From the NCBI GenBank assembly GCA_013823135.1, contig PNLP01000002.1, positions 62,001 through 126,000 of the forward strand: a DNA stretch of 64,000 bases, in the 5' to 3' direction. How positions within the stretch are numbered: the stretch's first letter is position 1; the number at the start of each line of letters is the position of its first letter. Position numbers and translations under genes: made by a program. Below the pieces are notes generated by a model. It ran no database searches and was not told where the DNA came from. It saw only the letters and a program-made list of their open reading frames with translations. Of the stretch, positions 33,617 through 41,283 are shown piece after piece. The DNA comes from Planctomycetaceae bacterium (GTDB taxonomy: Bacteria > Planctomycetota > Planctomycetia > Gemmatales > Gemmataceae).

Positions 33617-34280
33617 CGGCGATGTCCCCTGTCAAATAGTCGCCCTGGTTGACCCAGGTCTTGATTCCGATATTTCCCTGGGGCGTGCTGGCCTCAGCGA
33701 ACCCGTATTCGATCTTGCAACGCAGGGTGGAGAGCGGGATGCTCCCCTCCATGCCCTTCTCGCAACGAGCCATTTCGGCCCCGCCGAGGCGGCCGGAGAG
33801 TTGCAGCTTCACGCCGCGTGCTCCGCCTTCCATCGCCCGCTGCATCGCTTGCTTCATCGTGCGGCGGAAGCTGGCTCGACGTTCCAGTTGCTCCGCGATG
33901 TCTTCCGCGATCAACTGTGCGTCGATTTCAGGCCGCGTCACTTCGACGGTCTTCACCTCGATGTGACGGCGGGTGAGCTTCTCGAGCGCCTTTGTCAGCT
34001 TGTCGATCTTCTCGCCCTTCTTCCCGATGATCGCCCCGACGCGACTGCTAGTGACGACGACCGTCACTCGCTCGCGGGTCCGCTCGATGCGGATATCGGC
34101 GATCGCGGGCCGCTGCTCTTTGCGGTCCTTCTTGTTCGTCAGGAACTTCTGGATGAACGCGCGGATCTGCACGTCTTCCAGGAGGAGTTCCGAGTAGTCG
34201 GCTTTCGTCGCGTACCACGTGCTGCGCCAGGGACGCATAATCCCGGTGCGGAAGCCAGTCGGTCGGACTTTCTGACCCAT
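33555..34280 (-). CDS. rpsC: 30S ribosomal protein S3
   Basis: The protein has 241 residues. It has an N-terminal MGQKVRPTGFRTGI and a KH domain with the GxxG loop in SRVGAIIGKKGEKIDKL. The C-terminal domain contains GGARGVKLQLSGRLGGAEMA and the IEYGFAEASTPQGNIGIKTW signature. It lies at the mRNA entry side of the 30S subunit. The last residues are basic and overlap the rplP frame. Confidence 0.97.
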   Translation of the reverse strand: MGQKVRPTGFRTGIMRPWRSTWYATKADYSELLLEDVQIRAFIQKFLTNKKDRKEQRPAIADIRIERTRERVTVVVTSSRVGAIIGKKGEKIDKLTKALEKLTRRHIEVKTVEVTRPEIDAQLIAEDIAEQLERRASFRRTMKQAMQRAMEGGARGVKLQLSGRLGGAEMARCEKGMEGSIPLSTLRCKIEYGFAEASTPQGNIGIKTWVNQGDYLTGDIADATDAQAGQVQKKSTRRRPR

Positions 34281-34400
34281 AGCGATATCCCTTGGTCGAA
34301 CTTCCCCGAACTCGCGGTCGGAGCTCGCCTCGCTTGTCTCTTCCCTTAAATCAACGGGGACCGGCTCGTTGCCGGCCCCAATCCGGTGTCATCTCAGACG

Positions 34401-34829
34401 TCAAGCCCCTGCTGGCGTCTCGCTGGCAGCGGGCAACGCGGGTGTCGTCGCCGGAGTCTCGGTCACCACCGTCTCGCTCACCTCATCATCCGAACCCGCG
34501 GGGTCGGAGAGGGAGACGACGATGTGCGACATCCGGCGGAGGATGCCGAACGCGGTGCCACGGGCACGGGGCTGGATACGCTTGAAGGTTGGAGCGCCAT
34601 CGACGCGGCACTCACTCACAATCAGGCTATCCGGATCCGGGTGCTCCAGGTGATCCGCGTTGCCGTAGGCGCTCTGAACGACGGCCGCCACCAGTCGTGC
34701 ACCGCGGTTCGGGTAGAACCGGAGCAACTGGAGTGCTTCGTCCACGTTCTTGCCGCGGATCAGGTCGGCGAACAACCGAAGCTTTCGGGGTCCGACGTCC
34801 GCGAATCGGTGTATGGCTTTGTATTGCAT
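34401..34829 (-). CDS. rplV: 50S ribosomal protein L22
   Basis: The protein has 142 residues. The core fits L22 (FADVGPRKLRLFADLIRGKN, then FKRIQPRARGTAFGILRRMS before the C-terminal strand). The tunnel-lining beta hairpin is included. It ends in a Thr/Ala/Pro-rich tail of about 35 residues not usual in L22. Confidence 0.96.
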   Translation of the reverse strand: MQYKAIHRFADVGPRKLRLFADLIRGKNVDEALQLLRFYPNRGARLVAAVVQSAYGNADHLEHPDPDSLIVSECRVDGAPTFKRIQPRARGTAFGILRRMSHIVVSLSDPAGSDDEVSETVVTETPATTPALPAASETPAGA

Positions 34830-34920
34830 GTTCGTTATCTGCTAGTTGTCGGTGGTGGGCTGTTGGGTGTTCGCTTTGGGCCTTCCCCAACGCACTCACC
34901 ACAACTCGCGTCCCAACTCA

Positions 34921-35202
34921 TCACTTCCCGGCGGGGGCGGCGGCCTTCTTCCCACCCGAGTGGCCCTTGAACGTCCGCGTGAGGGAGAATTCGCCGAGCT
35001 TGTGCCCGACCATGTCTTCCGTCACGTAGACCTTCACGAACGTCTTGCCGTTGTGAACCAGGAACGTCGCGCCAATGAACGCGGGGATGATGGTGCAATC
35101 CCGCGACCACGTCTTGATCGGTTCTTTGTTCGGTCCCAACTTGTCAACTTTCGCCAGAAGGCGTTCGTCGACGTAAGGACCTTTCTTGAGCGAACGGCTC
35201 AT
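34921..35202 (-). CDS. rpsS: 30S ribosomal protein S19
   Basis: The protein has 93 residues. [19 protein letters not shown] opens it and [16 protein letters not shown] ends the core. It sits between L2 and L22 as in other bacteria. Confidence 0.97.
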   Translation of the reverse strand: MSRSLKKGPYVDERLLAKVDKLGPNKEPIKTWSRDCTIIPAFIGATFLVHNGKTFVKVYVTEDMVGHKLGEFSLTRTFKGHSGGKKAAAPAGK

Positions 35203-35360
35203 GCGTGTCTATCCCGAAGGTTCGGGCATCCGTGTTGGGTTCGTCGGTCTACTTGGCTTACGCCGTCACAAAACGAAACCCCGGCTTGAACGAACCGGGA
35301 CTGAATACTTTATCGGGCGCTGCAACCGCCGACCAGTTGATTTCCACGTTTATCACGCGG

Positions 35361-35387
35361 CCCACGGGGATGAACCCCGTGGTTCAC
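35361..35387. repeat. CCACGGGGATGAACCCCGTGG palindrome core (copy 1)
   Basis: The 194-bp rplB-rpsS gap contains this short palindrome. Its core is CCACGGGG, 5-nt loop, CCCCGTGG. It recurs in both arms of the element at 56981-57051. I see nothing else supportable in the gap. Confidence 0.8.
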
Positions 35388-35396
35388 AATTGGTTA

Positions 35397-36275
35397 TCAA
35401 GCGGTATTCTGGAACGGCCCAGCCGGACGACGGCGAACGATCGCCTTGCCGCCTGGCTTCTTCTTGTTGCGGGTCTTGCCGCCCTTGGCGGGCACACCCG
35501 TCGGGGAGACCGGGTTACGGCCGCCCTTGCTTCGCCCTTCACCACCACCCAGCGGGTGGTCGGTCGGGTTCATCGAAGTGCCGCGGTTGTGAGGCTTCCG
35601 CCCCTTCCACCGCATACGCCCGGCCTTGCCGATGCTAATGTTCATGTGCTCGGCGTTCGATACGCTGCCGATCGTCGCCCGGCACTTGCTCGGCACCTTT
35701 CGGACTTCGCCGCTGGGGAGAGTCAGCAGCGCCCAGTCCTTTTCGCGTGCGCCCAGGGTTGCACTGCAACCAGCACTCCGACACATCTGGCCGCCCTTAC
35801 CAGGGATCAGCTCGATGTTGTGGATCGTCATGCCCAGGGGCACCTTCCACAGTGGCATGCAGTTACCTGGCTTCGGCTCGATCGTGTCCGATTCGCCCGA
35901 CATCACCTTGTCGCCAGCCTTGAGGCCGTCGGGAGCAAGGATGTAGGTTCGCGAGAACTCGTGCTTCTCGTCGCGTGGGTACTCGATCAGTGCGATGCGG
36001 GCGCTGCGGTTCGGATCGTATTCGACCTGAAGCACAACCCCTTCGACGCCATCGCGACGACGCTTGAAGTCGATCTGGCGATACCGTTGCTTGTGACCGC
36101 CGCCACGAAACCGGGACGTCGTGATGCCCTGGTTGTTGCGGCCACCCTTCTTGGGCTTCGGCTTGAGCAGCGACTTCTCGGGCTTGTTCTCCCGTGGGAA
36201 CGTACAGTCCACGAAGTCGGACACCATGCCTGCCCGGCGGCCCGCAGAAGTCGGCTTGTATTGTTTGACGCCCAT
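35397..36275 (-). CDS. rplB: 50S ribosomal protein L2
   Basis: The protein has 292 residues. The RNA-binding and peptidyl-transferase-supporting domains are present: [54 protein letters not shown], and the C-terminal [20 protein letters not shown] with the catalytic-site histidine. Length and place are normal. Confidence 0.97.
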   Translation of the reverse strand: MGVKQYKPTSAGRRAGMVSDFVDCTFPRENKPEKSLLKPKPKKGGRNNQGITTSRFRGGGHKQRYRQIDFKRRRDGVEGVVLQVEYDPNRSARIALIEYPRDEKHEFSRTYILAPDGLKAGDKVMSGESDTIEPKPGNCMPLWKVPLGMTIHNIELIPGKGGQMCRSAGCSATLGAREKDWALLTLPSGEVRKVPSKCRATIGSVSNAEHMNISIGKAGRMRWKGRKPHNRGTSMNPTDHPLGGGEGRSKGGRNPVSPTGVPAKGGKTRNKKKPGGKAIVRRRPAGPFQNTA

Positions 36276-36280
36276 TTTGA

Positions 36281-36398
36281 AGCTCTCAGCTTTCAGCCGT
36301 CAGCTTTTAGCCAGCAAGCCGACAGGTCAGACCGTGTTCTCGACAACCGCCATCATGCTTTCTTCTGGCTGAAAGCTGATAGCTGACGGCTGACGGCT
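36281..36398. repeat. AGCTCTCAGCTTTCAGCCGT hairpin in the rplW-rplB gap
   Basis: Arms of 34 nt (36281-36314 and 36365-36398) are nearly complementary. They are made of CAGCTTTCAGCCG-type words. It occupies almost all of the gap and ends 5 bp from the rplW stop. Confidence 0.88.
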
Positions 36399-36403
36399 CA
36401 ATC

Positions 36404-36769
36404 TCAAAAGAACTCAATCTTGTCTTCACCACTCAGCGTGATGATGGCCTTCTTCCAGCGGGGCAGTACGCCCACTCGCTGTTGGAAGCGGCGAGTCTTG
36501 CCGTGGCGGTTCTGGGTGCGAACACCTTCGACCTTCACGTTGAACAACTCTTCGATCGCGGCCTTGATCTGGCTCTTGGTCGCGATCGGGTTCACCTGGA
36601 ACGTGTAGGCGTTGTACCGGGTGCTCTGGTGCGTGCCCTTCTCGGTGACGAGCGGGCGGAGGATCACCTGGTACGGCCGCAGATCGAGACCCGCTTCGCC
36701 GTGAACGCACGGCTTGCGGCGCTCAAGACGGCGCACATACTTTTTCGGGTGTGGTCGTGTCGTTGCCAT
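36404..36769 (-). CDS. rplW: 50S ribosomal protein L23
   Basis: The protein has 121 residues. PYQVILRPLVTEKGTHQ, TFQVNPIATKSQIKAAIEEL and FNVKVEGVRTQNRHGK match L23, the docking site at the tunnel exit for SRP and trigger factor. The first 25 residues are a basic extension. Confidence 0.96.
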   Translation of the reverse strand: MATTRPHPKKYVRRLERRKPCVHGEAGLDLRPYQVILRPLVTEKGTHQSTRYNAYTFQVNPIATKSQIKAAIEELFNVKVEGVRTQNRHGKTRRFQQRVGVLPRWKKAIITLSGEDKIEFF

Positions 36770-36792
36770 CGCTGGTTCTCTTCTTCGCTTCT

Positions 36793-36818
36793 CACGCTCC
36801 GCTTCGCGTCGCGGCTAA
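36793..36818. repeat. GCTCCGCTTCGCGTCGCGGC word (copy 4)
   Basis: The rplD-rplW gap carries this interspersed word, close to the form at 22090 and 63860. Confidence 0.78.
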
Positions 36819-36865
36819 GCGTGCTTCGGGTTCATTTCAACAACCAACTGTCAACAACTCACAAC

Positions 36866-37717
36866 TCACTTCTTGACCGTCTTCTTCTTGCGTGCTGCGA
36901 ACTCGGCGGCACGGCCACGGCGAACGATTTCCGTTTCGGCTGTGGCAGGGCTCGGCGTGCCACCCTTGGCGGGTTCGGGCTTGAGCAGGGCTTCGAGGGC
37001 AGCCCGCGTCAGCACGAGTCGCTTCTGCTTCAGCACGGTGTAGCAGTTGAACTCGCCGGCCGGCAGAACCTTGACCCCGTCGATGTTGCGGGCCGACTTG
37101 TAGATGTTCAGATCGAGCCCGGCGGTGCCGATGAGGACCGTGGTATCGAAGAGGCTGACATCCTTCTCGCCGGTTTCCGTTGCCTTCTTGCCGATCTTGA
37201 TCGCCTTGAGGACGCCGGTGATCTCTTTGGTCTTGGGCGCGGCCATGACCAGTTCGTCGAGAATCACGGCTTCCTTGTCCATGAACTTGGACAGGATCGC
37301 CATGCGGGTTGCGGCCTTCACGGCCTTCTTCGGCAGGTGGTATTCGTAGTCGCGAGGCTTCGGCCCCTTCGAGGTACCACCACCACGCCGCTTGTTTGTG
37401 CGCTTGGTGCCGGCACGTGCGTTGCCGGTCCCCTTCTGGCGGAACAGCTTCTTGGTGCTCCCCGCGACCTGGCCGCGGCGAAGCGTGTGGTGTGTACCGG
37501 CTCGCTGATTGGCGAGGTACATCAGCACGACATCGTGCATGAGTTGCCGGGAAATCTTCCCGCCGAAGTCGGCTGGGTCGATCTCGACCGTGCCCTTTTC
37601 GGCACCCGCTTTATCCACAACCCGGACGGTGATCTTGTCCTTCACCTCGACAACGCGAGGTGACGGCGACCCATTGCCCGCTTCTGGGGCACTGCCCGTC
37701 GTGGTATTTTCTGCCAT
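36866..37717 (-). CDS. rplD: 50S ribosomal protein L4
   Basis: The protein has 283 residues. Core features are HDVVLMYLANQRAGTHHTLR, the tunnel-loop stretch TKKLFRQKGTGNARAGTKRT and RDYEYHLPKKAVKAATRMA. It has extensions at both ends compared with the usual 205. AGGAG lies upstream. It is preceded by its own promoter and a 150-nt leader with hairpins rather than by rplC. In E. coli, L4 represses its own operon through an mRNA leader; a similar role here is only inference. Confidence 0.96.
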   Translation of the reverse strand: MAENTTTGSAPEAGNGSPSPRVVEVKDKITVRVVDKAGAEKGTVEIDPADFGGKISRQLMHDVVLMYLANQRAGTHHTLRRGQVAGSTKKLFRQKGTGNARAGTKRTNKRRGGGTSKGPKPRDYEYHLPKKAVKAATRMAILSKFMDKEAVILDELVMAAPKTKEITGVLKAIKIGKKATETGEKDVSLFDTTVLIGTAGLDLNIYKSARNIDGVKVLPAGEFNCYTVLKQKRLVLTRAALEALLKPEPAKGGTPSPATAETEIVRRGRAAEFAARKKKTVKK

Positions 37718-37743
37718 TGTTCAGCCACTCCTGGCCCCGCCAG

Positions 37744-37871
37744 CACCGAATTGCTCGGTGTTGCCGCTGAGTTGGCTCTACCTTTTCAGGAGAACCGGCG
37801 GCGAAGCGGGGTCGCTTCCGCATGAAACCGCCCGCCAGTTTTGGCCTCGGATGAGGCAGCCACGGCGGGCG
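37744..37871 (-). promoter_or_regulatory. Structured leader upstream of rplD
   Basis: In the transcript from the 37882 promoter, 37829-37836 pairs with 37864-37871 (CGCCCGCC/GGCGGGCG), enclosing GCCTCATCCGAGGC (37844-37857). A further hairpin (stems CACCGA/TCGGTG, 37744-37760) lies 27 nt before the start codon. This is a candidate autoregulatory leader. Confidence 0.5.
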
Positions 37872-37881
37872 AGAGCTAATA

Positions 37882-37909
37882 GTTGTATCGCGTTTGGGAG
37901 CGTCGTCAA
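37882..37909 (-). promoter_or_regulatory. Sigma70-type promoter of rplD
   Basis: On the minus strand, TTGACG (37904-37909), a 16-bp spacer and TACAAC (37882-37887). It is in the gap where rplC would be expected, 165 bp before the rplD start. Confidence 0.65.
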
Positions 37910-37936
37910 CGCGCCCATCACAGTTTTTTCACATCA

Positions 37937-37962
37937 GGTGGGGCAGACATTCCTGTCTGCCA
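37937..37962. repeat. GGCAGACATTCCTGTCTGCC palindrome
   Basis: A short hairpin lies just after the rpsJ stop. The same word (GGCAGACATTCTTGTCTGCC) forms both inner arms of the nested element at 38507-38631. Confidence 0.8.
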
Positions 37963-37975
37963 CTTCCACCCAGCA

Positions 37976-38305
37976 TCAACCAGCGGCGATGACGCGAATC
38001 TTGATGTCAACGCCCGGCGGCAGGCTCAGACCCTTGTTGAGCGCCTCGATGGTGCGCTGCGTGGGGCGGAGGATGTCGATGAGCCGCTTGTGGGTTCGGA
38101 TTTCGAACTGCTCACGGCTTTTTCGGTCGATGTGCGGCGACCGCAGAACGGTGTACCGCTCGATGCGTGTCGGCAGTGGAATCGGCCCGTGAACGTCGGC
38201 ACCGGTTTCCTTGGCCGTGGCGAGGATCTCGCTCGCGGTGCGGTCGAGCACTTCGTGATCGTAACCTTCCATCCGGATGCGGATGCGTTCATTCGTCAGG
38301 GCCAC
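37976..38305 (-). CDS. rpsJ: 30S ribosomal protein S10
   Basis: The protein has 109 residues with a GTG start preceded by [46 protein letters not shown] and [14 protein letters not shown] are S10 hallmarks (NusE in antitermination). It has its own promoter, and the next gene downstream is rplD rather than rplC. Confidence 0.97.
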   Translation of the reverse strand: MALTNERIRIRMEGYDHEVLDRTASEILATAKETGADVHGPIPLPTRIERYTVLRSPHIDRKSREQFEIRTHKRLIDILRPTQRTIEALNKGLSLPPGVDIKIRVIAAG

Positions 38306-38365
38306 ACTCAGCTCCTCGTTCGCTTCCCGGCCGCAATCAAAAAGTTCCTCGCGCTGGGAAGAACC

Positions 38366-38394
38366 AAAGTAGGCGCGAACGATACAACCGTCAA
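38366..38394 (-). promoter_or_regulatory. Sigma70-type promoter of rpsJ
   Basis: TTGACG (38389-38394), a 17-bp spacer and TACTTT (38366-38371) on the minus strand, 61 bp before the GTG start. The same TTGACG hexamer occurs in the rplD promoter. Confidence 0.7.
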
Positions 38395-38440
38395 GGGAAC
38401 CGCCGCAGAATACCTCGCAGAATGATCCGCATCACGGGGG

Positions 38441-38489
38441 TAGCGGTCGCCCCAACGGGGCGACGGCAGACCCGCTGGGTCTGCCGCTA
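38441..38489. repeat. Tandem hairpins GTCGCCCCAACGGGGCGAC and GGCAGACCCGCTGGGTCTGCC
   Basis: Two adjacent palindromes (38446-38464 and 38466-38486) flanked by TAGCGG and CCGCTA. The first shares the CCCCAACGGGG core of 9633-9682. Confidence 0.8.
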
Positions 38490-38506
38490 ACCGAAATTCA
38501 CTTGTC

Positions 38507-38631
38507 TAGGAGTTACGCAGTTGGGCTCTGAACTGCTTGATTTTGGTAGGGCAGACATTCTTGTCTGCCTCGTGAGGCGGTTTGAGGCAGACAAGAATGT
38601 CTGCCCCACCAACCCAACTGCGTAACTCCTA
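38507..38631. repeat. Nested inverted repeat upstream of purM
   Basis: Outer 19-nt arms TAGGAGTTACGCAGTTGGG (38507-38525) pair with 38613-38631. Inner 26-nt arms (38545-38570 and 38585-38610) are built on GGCAGACATTCTTGTCTGCC. The 387-bp gap 38306-38692 also holds the rpsJ promoter but no gene. Confidence 0.9.
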
Positions 38632-38692
38632 TTGTCTTTAAATCTGCGTGCATCTGCGTAATCTGCGGATAACTTTTCTTCTGAGAAACGCC

Positions 38693-39769
38693 ATGTCTGA
38701 GCAGTGGGATTACAAGAAAGCCGGCCTCGACCTCGAAAAGTACGAGGAGACGATCGCGGGAATCCAGCCGCTCCTGGCCCGCACCCACGATAAGCGCGTG
38801 ATCCCGCCGCCGTTCCCGCCACGCAAGGGCGGCAAGGGCGTCGGTGGCTTCGCGAGCCTGTTCGACATCAACCCCGATGGCCGTTACCGCAACCCCGTTT
38901 TGGTCACGTGCACCGACGGCGTCGGCAGCAAACTCAAGGTCGCGTGCCTGATGTCGCGGTACGACACGGTCGGCATCGATCTCGTCGCGATGTCCGTGAA
39001 CGATCTCATCTGCACGGGCGGCGAACCGCTTGTTTTCCTGGACTATCTCGCGATGCACAAGGACGACCCCGAGCTGAGCAAGGCGTTGCTCCAGGGTGTC
39101 AGCGACGGTTGCGTGGAGTCCGGTTGTTCGCTCGTCGGCGGCGAAACCGCGATCCTGCCGGACTTCTACCAGCCGGGCGATTTCGACTTCGCCGGGTTCG
39201 CTGCGGGGGTCGTGGAACGCGACCGCGTAATCGACGGCCGTGCGGTGCAAACCGGCGACGTGGTGATCGGGTGCGCCGCGAGCGGCATTCACTCGAACGG
39301 CTACAGCCTCGTGCGAAAAGTTGTGTTCGAGGCCGCGGAGTTGAAGGTTACGGATCACGTCGCGGAACTGGGCAAAACCGTCGGCGAGGAACTGCTGACG
39401 CCGACGCGGTTGTACGTGAAGCCAGTGCGGTCACTGCTCGCGACGATGGCACCGGGCCTGATTCACGGGCTGGCGAACATCACGGGCGGCGGCTTGCCGG
39501 ACAACGTGGCGCGGATCCTTCCGCCCGGCAAGCGTGTGCGGGTGAAGCGTGGTTCGTGGCCGGAATTGGCAGTCTTTGGGTGGATGCAGAAGCTCGGAAA
39601 CATCGCCGACGCCGAGATGTTCCGGGTGTTCAACATGGGCGTCGGGTTTGTCGTGGTGTGCGAGCCATCGGCGGCGGATGCGGTCGTCGCTCAGCTTGCG
39701 AAAGACGGCGTTCCCGCGTGGCGAATCGGCAACGTGATTGATGGCGAGGTGGGTGTCGAAATCGCTTGA
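38693..39769 (+). CDS. purM: Phosphoribosylformylglycinamidine cyclo-ligase
   Basis: The protein has 358 residues. It closes the imidazole ring (FGAM to AIR) in purine synthesis, using ATP. Signatures are KKAGLDLEKYEETI, TCTDGVGSKLKVA, VGIDLVAMSVNDLICTGGEP, GGETAILPDFY, ASGIHSNGYSLVRKV, PTRLYVKPV and NITGGGLPDNVARILP. ATG 38693 gives the usual N-terminus. It is divergent from rpsJ and alone, with no other pur gene near. Confidence 0.96.
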   Translation: MSEQWDYKKAGLDLEKYEETIAGIQPLLARTHDKRVIPPPFPPRKGGKGVGGFASLFDINPDGRYRNPVLVTCTDGVGSKLKVACLMSRYDTVGIDLVAMSVNDLICTGGEPLVFLDYLAMHKDDPELSKALLQGVSDGCVESGCSLVGGETAILPDFYQPGDFDFAGFAAGVVERDRVIDGRAVQTGDVVIGCAASGIHSNGYSLVRKVVFEAAELKVTDHVAELGKTVGEELLTPTRLYVKPVRSLLATMAPGLIHGLANITGGGLPDNVARILPPGKRVRVKRGSWPELAVFGWMQKLGNIADAEMFRVFNMGVGFVVVCEPSAADAVVAQLAKDGVPAWRIGNVIDGEVGVEIA

Positions 39770-39775
39770 AATCGA

Positions 39776-40009
39776 AGCAATGGCACGCGGATGACGCGGA
39801 TAAAACGCGGATTGAAGAGGATCAGAAAGAACGGAAGAAAGCAGGATTCACCGCAGAGAACCGAGAGGACGCGGAGTTAAGACAGAATTGAGTTCTTTAC
39901 CCTGCATTGGCTCGGTCTTGGGTTTCCCTCTGTGTTCTCTGCGTTCTCTGCGGTGAATCCTGCTTTCTTCTGATCCTCTTTATCCGCGAGATCCGCGTGC
40001 CATTGCTTT
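39776..40009. repeat. Long inverted repeat with GGCACGCGGATGACGCGGAT ends
   Basis: Left arm 39776-39875 and right arm 39929-40009 match imperfectly over about 80 nt (GCAATGGCACGCGGAT...ATCCGCGTGCCATTGC, CAGGATTCACCGCAGAGAA...TTCTCTGCGGTGAATCCTG). It fills the purM-sigma gap. Pieces of the same words recur at 42856-42935 and 43234-43287. Confidence 0.88.
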
Positions 40010-40050
40010 GCTGTATTCCTCCAGTCGCAGCCGGGTTCCGCTGATCCCCG

Positions 40051-40056
40051 TACAAT
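40051..40056 (+). promoter_or_regulatory. TACAAT box 6 bp before the sigma factor start
   Basis: A near-consensus -10 box ends 6 bp before the ATG at 40063, with no clear -35. If used, the transcript would be leaderless. Confidence 0.35.
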
Positions 40057-40062
40057 TCCCTT

Positions 40063-40704
40063 ATGTGGCCCAACCGGGAAGAAACCGACCGCCTGCTCGA
40101 CGACGCCCGCAAGGGCGAGGCCGGAGCCGTCGATAAACTCCTCGCCGAGTTCCGCGACCCCCTGCGCCGCGTGATCGACCTCCGACTCGACCCCGCCATC
40201 GCTCGCCGCGTGGATGCCTCCGACATCGTTCAAGATGTGCTGATCGAGGCCAACCAGCGACTCACGGAATACCTGAAAAAGCCGGACATGCCGTTCCACC
40301 TGTGGCTCCGGCACCTGGCACAAGATCGCATCATCGACACGCACCGCCGGCACCGCCTCGCACAGCGCCGCAGCGTGGACCGCGAACAGGCCATCGCCCG
40401 GCCCGCGTGGGCCGACGAATCCAGCATTTCGCTCGTCGCGCAGCTCATCGACACCGAGGCGACACCGACATCCGAGGCGATTCGCCAGGAACTCCAGCAC
40501 AAGCTCTCGACGGCCATCGATCAGCTTTCCGACGACGACCGCGAAATCATCCTGATGCGGCACCACGAGGCGCTCTCGAATCAGGAAACGGCTGCGGCGT
40601 TGAACCTGACCGAAGCGGCCGCGTCGATGCGTTATCTGCGTGCGTTGCGGCGGTTGCGAACCGTTCTTGTTCCAGATGGTGGGGAACCGGCTGATGGCGT
40701 CTGA
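40063..40704 (+). CDS. ECF-type RNA polymerase sigma factor
   Basis: The protein has 213 residues. It has region 2 (ARRVDASDIVQDVLIEANQR, with the DIVQ core-binding motif and WLRHLAQDRIIDTHRRH) and region 4 (QLSDDDREIILMRHHEALSN, then QETAAALNLTEAAASMRYLR, a helix-turn-helix). It resembles planctomycete ECF groups. No anti-sigma factor or kinase follows; instead a membrane protein and two GspE-N2-like proteins do. The downstream gene overlaps by 11 bp. Confidence 0.88.
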   Translation: MWPNREETDRLLDDARKGEAGAVDKLLAEFRDPLRRVIDLRLDPAIARRVDASDIVQDVLIEANQRLTEYLKKPDMPFHLWLRHLAQDRIIDTHRRHRLAQRRSVDREQAIARPAWADESSISLVAQLIDTEATPTSEAIRQELQHKLSTAIDQLSDDDREIILMRHHEALSNQETAAALNLTEAAASMRYLRALRRLRTVLVPDGGEPADGV

Positions 40705-41278
40705 CTCTCCGTCCCCGCTCGTTGTGGAACACGCTTTCCCGTTGCGCGTCGGTTGTGCGGCACAGGGCTGCGCCGTGATGTTCCTCGCGGTGGTCGGCAG
40801 CATCGCCGCGGCCACGCTCACGGCCGGCTACATGAAGTTCGTGAACGGAGACGTGCCGCTTGGCCTGGGCCTCTGCGTGATTTCGCTCCTCGGCCTGCCG
40901 GGGTTGATCCTGGCTCCGATCATGCTGCTCTCCGGGTTGCGTGAAGTCCTCAACCCCGAGTGCCTGTACCTCACGTCGAACGCGCTCATCTTGCCTCCGA
41001 GATTGCGTGGCACCCCGCCGGACGCTCAGGGAAACCCGATCCCGAATGCACCCGGCCCGCAGCCGGAAGTGATCCCGTTCACGGCGATCCGCAAGATCAC
41101 GTGCGGAACCGGTCCCACGGGCCGATTGCGGATCGACCACGATCTGGCACCCACCACCCTGGTGCTGCTGGAATACCTGATGACCCCGCGCGACTACGAA
41201 AGCCTGGAGAAATTCCTCCGCGCAGGCATCCCCACCGCGTTTACAGCACCAGCAAAGGATCCTGGCACCGGAGGGTGA
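40694..41278 (+). CDS. Two-helix membrane protein, hypothetical
   Basis: The protein has 194 residues. Two hydrophobic helices (CAVMFLAVVGSIAAATLTAG and GLCVISLLGLPGLILAPIML) are followed by a soluble beta-rich part (ALILPPRLRG, VIPFTAIRKITC, TTLVLLEYLMTPRDYESLEK) that looks like a PH-like domain. The ATG at 40694 overlaps the sigma gene. Because it is coupled to the sigma factor it could anchor or regulate it, but no anti-sigma motif is visible. Confidence 0.7.
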   Translation: MASDSPSPLVVEHAFPLRVGCAAQGCAVMFLAVVGSIAAATLTAGYMKFVNGDVPLGLGLCVISLLGLPGLILAPIMLLSGLREVLNPECLYLTSNALILPPRLRGTPPDAQGNPIPNAPGPQPEVIPFTAIRKITCGTGPTGRLRIDHDLAPTTLVLLEYLMTPRDYESLEKFLRAGIPTAFTAPAKDPGTGG

Positions 41279-41283
41279 TCACG

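Noticed and set aside
37718..37975. Possible remnant of rplC
   Set aside because: No frame in this gap resembles L3; the sequence is promoter, leader and repeat.
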